Shown here in pieces: positions 7,133-9,882 of a stretch of DNA of 9,882 nt. The notes below the pieces were generated by a model that did not search any database, was not told where the DNA came from, and saw nothing but the letters and a program-made list of their open reading frames with translations. The DNA lies in the NCBI GenBank assembly GCA_946479185.1, contig CAMLFF010000096.1, positions 1-9,882 on the forward strand, written 5' to 3'. Within the stretch, counting starts at the first letter, position 1. Every line of letters begins with the position of its first letter. The stretch is from an uncultured Sphingobium sp. Lineage in GTDB: Bacteria > Pseudomonadota > Alphaproteobacteria > Sphingomonadales > Sphingomonadaceae. A program made the translations under genes and the position numbers.

Positions 7133-7153
7133 ACAAGTTGATATCTCAACAAC
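7133..7153 (+). promoter_or_regulatory. Operator-like palindrome, site 2
   Basis: The core 7137-7150 is GTTGATATCTCAAC (GTTGA-N4-TCAAC). It matches site 1 in opposite orientation at 18 of 21 positions; core starts are 69 bp apart. It lies on the receptor side of the divergent region and could control the TonB-dependent receptor, or allow looping with site 1. Confidence 0.5.
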
Positions 7154-7200
7154 TATTGGCGGGCCAGACCGGGCGGTAAATAGAAAAGACATTCGGGCGC

Positions 7201-7217
7201 CGAGCAAACTCTGCTCG
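7201..7217 (+). promoter_or_regulatory. Hairpin upstream of the receptor gene
   Basis: CGAGCA-AACTC-TGCTCG is a perfect 6-bp stem with a 5-base loop. Two more perfect inverted repeats follow before the receptor start: CCCGC/GCGGG at 7266-7282 and CGGCAA/TTGCCG at 7313-7326. The last ends 12 bases before the AAGGAG ribosome site (7339-7344). They could be leader structures or operators; no known riboswitch is recognised. Confidence 0.3.
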
Positions 7218-7352
7218 TAGGGTGGTCCCTGGTTACGCAGTCTATTGGCTTTTGTTTGTTTCGAACCCGCCAAATCTGCGGGCTAAGGCTGAGGCAGGCC
7301 AATTACGCACTACGGCAAAATTGCCGGGCGCTAGAATGAAGGAGAGGGATGT

Positions 7353-8618
7353 ATGAACGTTCAAAAGTGGGAAAAGTCGAAGCGCGCCTCCAAGCCGCTC
7401 CTCCTCGTATCAGGCGCGCTGGCCGCTATCACCATGTCCAGCGCGTCCGCAGCGCAAGATCAGGCGGCGACCAGCCAGATGCAAGCTGAAGCGACTGCTC
7501 CGCAGGATGCCGAAGTCGACAGCATCGTTGTGACCGGGTCGCGCCTTGGCGCCACAGGCTTCACGTCGCCAACTCCGGTGACCATGATCGGTAGCGATCG
7601 CATCGAGAAGACAGTGGCCTATTCCGTCGGTGAAGCGCTGGCTCAGATGCCGTCCTTCCGCTCGACCAACTCTCCTGGCACGGCGGGCATCTTCCCGGCC
7701 AATGCTGGTGCGCGCATCTCCGACCTTCGGGGCTTGGGCCCCTCGCGCACGCTCGTGCTCGTGGATAGCCGCCGCTTTACGCCAAGCACCTCCACTGGAA
7801 CGATCGATCTCAACCTGATCCCGACCTTACTCGTCGAACGCACAGATATTGTAACCGGTGGCGCATCGGCCGCCTATGGTTCCGACGCTGTTTCCGGCGT
7901 CGTTAATATCGTGCTCAACAAGCGGCTCGAGGGCATCAAGACCTCTCTTGGCTACGGTGTTACGGATGTGGGCGATGGCAAAACCTATTCCGCACAGTTT
8001 GCTGCGGGCAAGAGCTTTGCCGATGGTCGCGGCCGCGTCATTTTTGGCGCGGAATATAATAAGGATGAAGGCACGGGCGGCTGCTACACCCGCGACTTCT
8101 GCGGTAATGAAGTTGCCGATCTTACCGGCACACCGGGCGTAAATGGTCGCCCCGCTCATAACATCACCAACAATGTCCGCACCGGCACGCTGACCCCGGG
8201 TGGCCTTATCACGGCCACAGTCAACGCGGCTGGTGTCCGCACGCCTGCACGTGGCGGCGTGCTAGGCGGCATTCAGTTTGACGCCAACGGCCAGCCCACA
8301 TCCTTCGTGTATGGCCAGAACGGCAATGCGCTGTTTCAGGAAGGCGGCACAGGCGCCGGGCTGAACGCATTCTTCGACGATCCGCTGCTCTCTATCCCCG
8401 TTGAGCGCTACAATTTCCTTGGCCATTTCGAATATGAGGTTTCTTCCGCCTTCACCGGCTTTGTGGAGGCAAGCTACGGCCATGTGACCGGCAAAACTCG
8501 CGGTCCGGAAATTCGCGATATCGGCTTTCCGCTTGCGGGCGACACTATCAGCATTGAAAACCCGTTCCTGCCTGCCTCGGTTCGCCAAACGATGGCGGCA
8601 ATGGCATTGCAGCCTTGA
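7353..8618 (+). CDS. TonB-dependent outer-membrane receptor, N-terminal part (frameshifted)
   Basis: This reading frame holds the signal peptide, TonB box, plug and first barrel strands of an outer-membrane active transporter powered by TonB-ExbBD. ATG 7353 has AAGGAG at 7339-7344. The signal peptide runs to about residue 33 (SSASA/AQ). The TonB box is VDSIVVTGSRL (about 55-65). The plug follows, with SVGEALAQMPSF, ISDLRGLGPSRTLVLVDSRR and VERTDIVTGGASAAYGSDAVSGVVNIVLNKR, all classic for sphingomonad receptors. After NPFLPASVRQTMAAM (ATG 8601) the frame breaks and stops at 8616-8618. Adding one G at about 8603 would read M-G-I-A-A-L-T-L-G-K straight into the next fragment. The gene is divergent from the esterase operon, which suggests uptake of its ester substrate or product. 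Confidence 0.92.
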   Translation: MNVQKWEKSKRASKPLLLVSGALAAITMSSASAAQDQAATSQMQAEATAPQDAEVDSIVVTGSRLGATGFTSPTPVTMIGSDRIEKTVAYSVGEALAQMPSFRSTNSPGTAGIFPANAGARISDLRGLGPSRTLVLVDSRRFTPSTSTGTIDLNLIPTLLVERTDIVTGGASAAYGSDAVSGVVNIVLNKRLEGIKTSLGYGVTDVGDGKTYSAQFAAGKSFADGRGRVIFGAEYNKDEGTGGCYTRDFCGNEVADLTGTPGVNGRPAHNITNNVRTGTLTPGGLITATVNAAGVRTPARGGVLGGIQFDANGQPTSFVYGQNGNALFQEGGTGAGLNAFFDDPLLSIPVERYNFLGHFEYEVSSAFTGFVEASYGHVTGKTRGPEIRDIGFPLAGDTISIENPFLPASVRQTMAAMALQP

Positions 8619-9849
8619 CGCTTGGTAAGCTCGGCACCGATTTCGGCACGATGGACAGCGTGTCTACTCGCGACACGATGCGTTTGCTCGCCGGTGCTAG
8701 GGGCGAGCTGAGCGATCGCTGGAGCTGGGATGCCTATGCACAATATGGCGTGACCGATTATCATCAGGTGACGGTCAACAACCGCATTACCGCCAATTTC
8801 AACAAGGCAATTGACGCGGTTGCAGGCCCTGGCGGCGCCCCGGTCTGCCGCGTGAATGCGGATAGCAACCCGAACAATAATGATCCTGCGTGCGTCGCGC
8901 TCAATATTATAGGGCAGGGCCAATATTCGGCGGCTGCAAGGGCCTACGCTTTTGGCACCACCGTGCAGACGAGCGTGTTCAGCCAGACTGCCGGTGCAAT
9001 CAACTTTCAGGGCAAGCCTTTCGACACCTGGGCAGGGCCCGTGGCCTTGGCGGTCGGCGTAGAAGGTCGCCGGAATAGCCTTGAAATTGCGGTCGACCCA
9101 ATCTCTGCTGCAAACGGCTTCTATGTGTTCAATCAAACCCCGTCCGAGGGTGATGTGAGCGTGGTCGAAGGGTATGCCGAAGTCGGCGTGCCGTTGCTCA
9201 AGGACAGTGCGCTTGGATCGAGCCTGGAGCTCAATGGTGCTGTGCGTCAGGCCCGCTACACAAACACAAGCGGCTCGACGAAAGGCAAGTTTGACGCAAC
9301 GACTTGGAAAGTCGGCCTGACTTATCAGCCATTCGATTGGCTGCTGTTGCGCGCCACACGGTCTCGCGACGTGCGGGCCCCGAACACGTCGGAGCTGTTC
9401 ACGACACCAGTGGGCGGCCTCGCGGCTATCTATGATACGAAAACCGGCTCTCAGCCGTTCGTGCAACTGTTTACTGGCGGCAACATCAATCTTAAGCCAG
9501 AGACCGCTAACACCTTTACGGTTGGCGCGACGCTCCAGCCACAGGGCGTGTTGAACGGCCTGCGTTTCTCGGTCGATTACTACAAGATCAAGATCGACGA
9601 TGCGATTGCTAATCTGGGCGCGCAGACGATTGTCGACAACTGCAACTCGACCAATGCCGCCGACCTTTGCTCGCTCGTCACGCGCAACGGTAATGGCTTT
9701 CTCCAGAGCGTGTCCGTGCTGTTTCTCAACCTAAACCAGCAGGAGCTTCGTGGTCTTGATTTCGAAGCAGGCTATCGCAGGCCTTTGGGGATGGATCGCG
9801 CTGTCGACCTGCGGGTCCTCGCAACGCGCACCCTCGAACTATCGAACAG
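8606..9849 (+). CDS. TonB-dependent outer-membrane receptor, C-terminal barrel part (incomplete)
   Basis: This continues the receptor in the -1 frame. It holds about 415 residues of beta-barrel: LLAGARGELSDRWSWDAYAQYG, VEGYAEVGVPLLKD, the typical KVGLTYQPFDWLLLRATRSRDVRAPNTSELF, INLKPETANTFTVGATLQP and LRFSVDYYKIKIDDAI. These are the late barrel landmarks of TonB-dependent receptors. TTG 8615 is the first start-like codon in this frame, but it has no ribosome site and is certainly internal to the ancestral gene. Genomic sequence ends at about 9849 in LELSN; the apparent last residues and the stop at 9869-9871 come from adapter sequence. The final barrel strands and terminal aromatic residue are missing, roughly 100-150 residues by family length. 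It should be treated as one gene with the preceding fragment. Confidence 0.9.
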
Positions 9850-9882
9850 AGATCGGAAGAGCGTCGTGTAGGGAAAGAGTGT
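9850..9882. other. Illumina adapter left on the contig end (not genomic)
   Basis: The last 33 bases begin AGATCGGAAGAGCGTCGTGT and end GGGAAAGAGTGT. As recalled, the whole stretch is identical to the reverse complement of the standard Illumina read-1 sequencing primer. It creates a false in-frame TAG that makes the truncated receptor look complete. It should be trimmed. Confidence 0.97.

Noticed and set aside
8595..8620. Programmed -1 ribosomal frameshift in the receptor
   Set aside because: There is no X-XXY-YYZ slippery heptamer at the junction (the local sequence is CAATGGCATT) and no obvious following pseudoknot. Receptors of this family are not known to use frameshifting, so mutation or sequencing error is more likely.
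8474..9466. Long open frame on the minus strand opposite the receptor
   Set aside because: It is antisense to a clear barrel-coding region, has no recognisable domain or ribosome site, and is explained by the codon bias of the plus-strand gene.

Overview
The window looks like one complete draft contig from a high-GC alphaproteobacterium, most likely a sphingomonad (Sphingomonadales). That placement rests on the TonB-dependent receptor of the type with a 'VVTG' TonB box and a GASAAYGSDAVSGVVN plug motif, the exported-esterase content and the IS1111-type element; it is inference, since there is no rRNA or other marker gene. Both ends are artificial. Position 1 lies inside an open reading frame. 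The last 33 bases (9850-9882) are Illumina sequencing adapter, not genome.

Layout. (1) 1-703, minus strand: 5' part of an exported right-handed parallel beta-helix (pectate-lyase-like) protein, cut by the contig start. (2) About 1116-2472: a full-length IS110-family element of the IS1111 subgroup, with a DEDD/serine transposase on the minus strand, 12-bp subterminal inverted repeats, and a 235-bp non-coding segment downstream of the transposase where IS1111 elements are expected to encode their bridge RNA. It sits in intergenic DNA. (3) 2828-3328, plus strand: an orphan phage-baseplate-V/VgrG-type spike gene with no baseplate neighbours. (4) 3716-7001, minus strand: a two-gene operon, a Tat-exported type-B carboxylesterase followed after 15 bp by a Sec-exported tannase/feruloyl-esterase-family enzyme. 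(5) 7002-7352: divergent control region with two near-identical operator-like palindromes, one lying inside a candidate promoter for the esterase operon. (6) 7353-9849, plus strand: a TonB-dependent outer-membrane receptor, broken by a one-base frameshift at about 8603 and missing its C-terminus at the contig end.

Regions 4-6 make biological sense together. A TonB-dependent receptor would import an ester-containing compound across the outer membrane, and two exported serine esterases would cleave it in the periplasm, probably releasing phenolic acids from plant-derived esters. The shared divergent control region suggests co-regulation. The substrate is not visible from sequence, and no regulator gene lies in the window. 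I see no clearly undescribed system. The best leads are the paired operators, the esterase/receptor locus and the IS1111 bridge-RNA region. The receptor frameshift should be read with the adapter contamination in mind, because it may be an assembly error.
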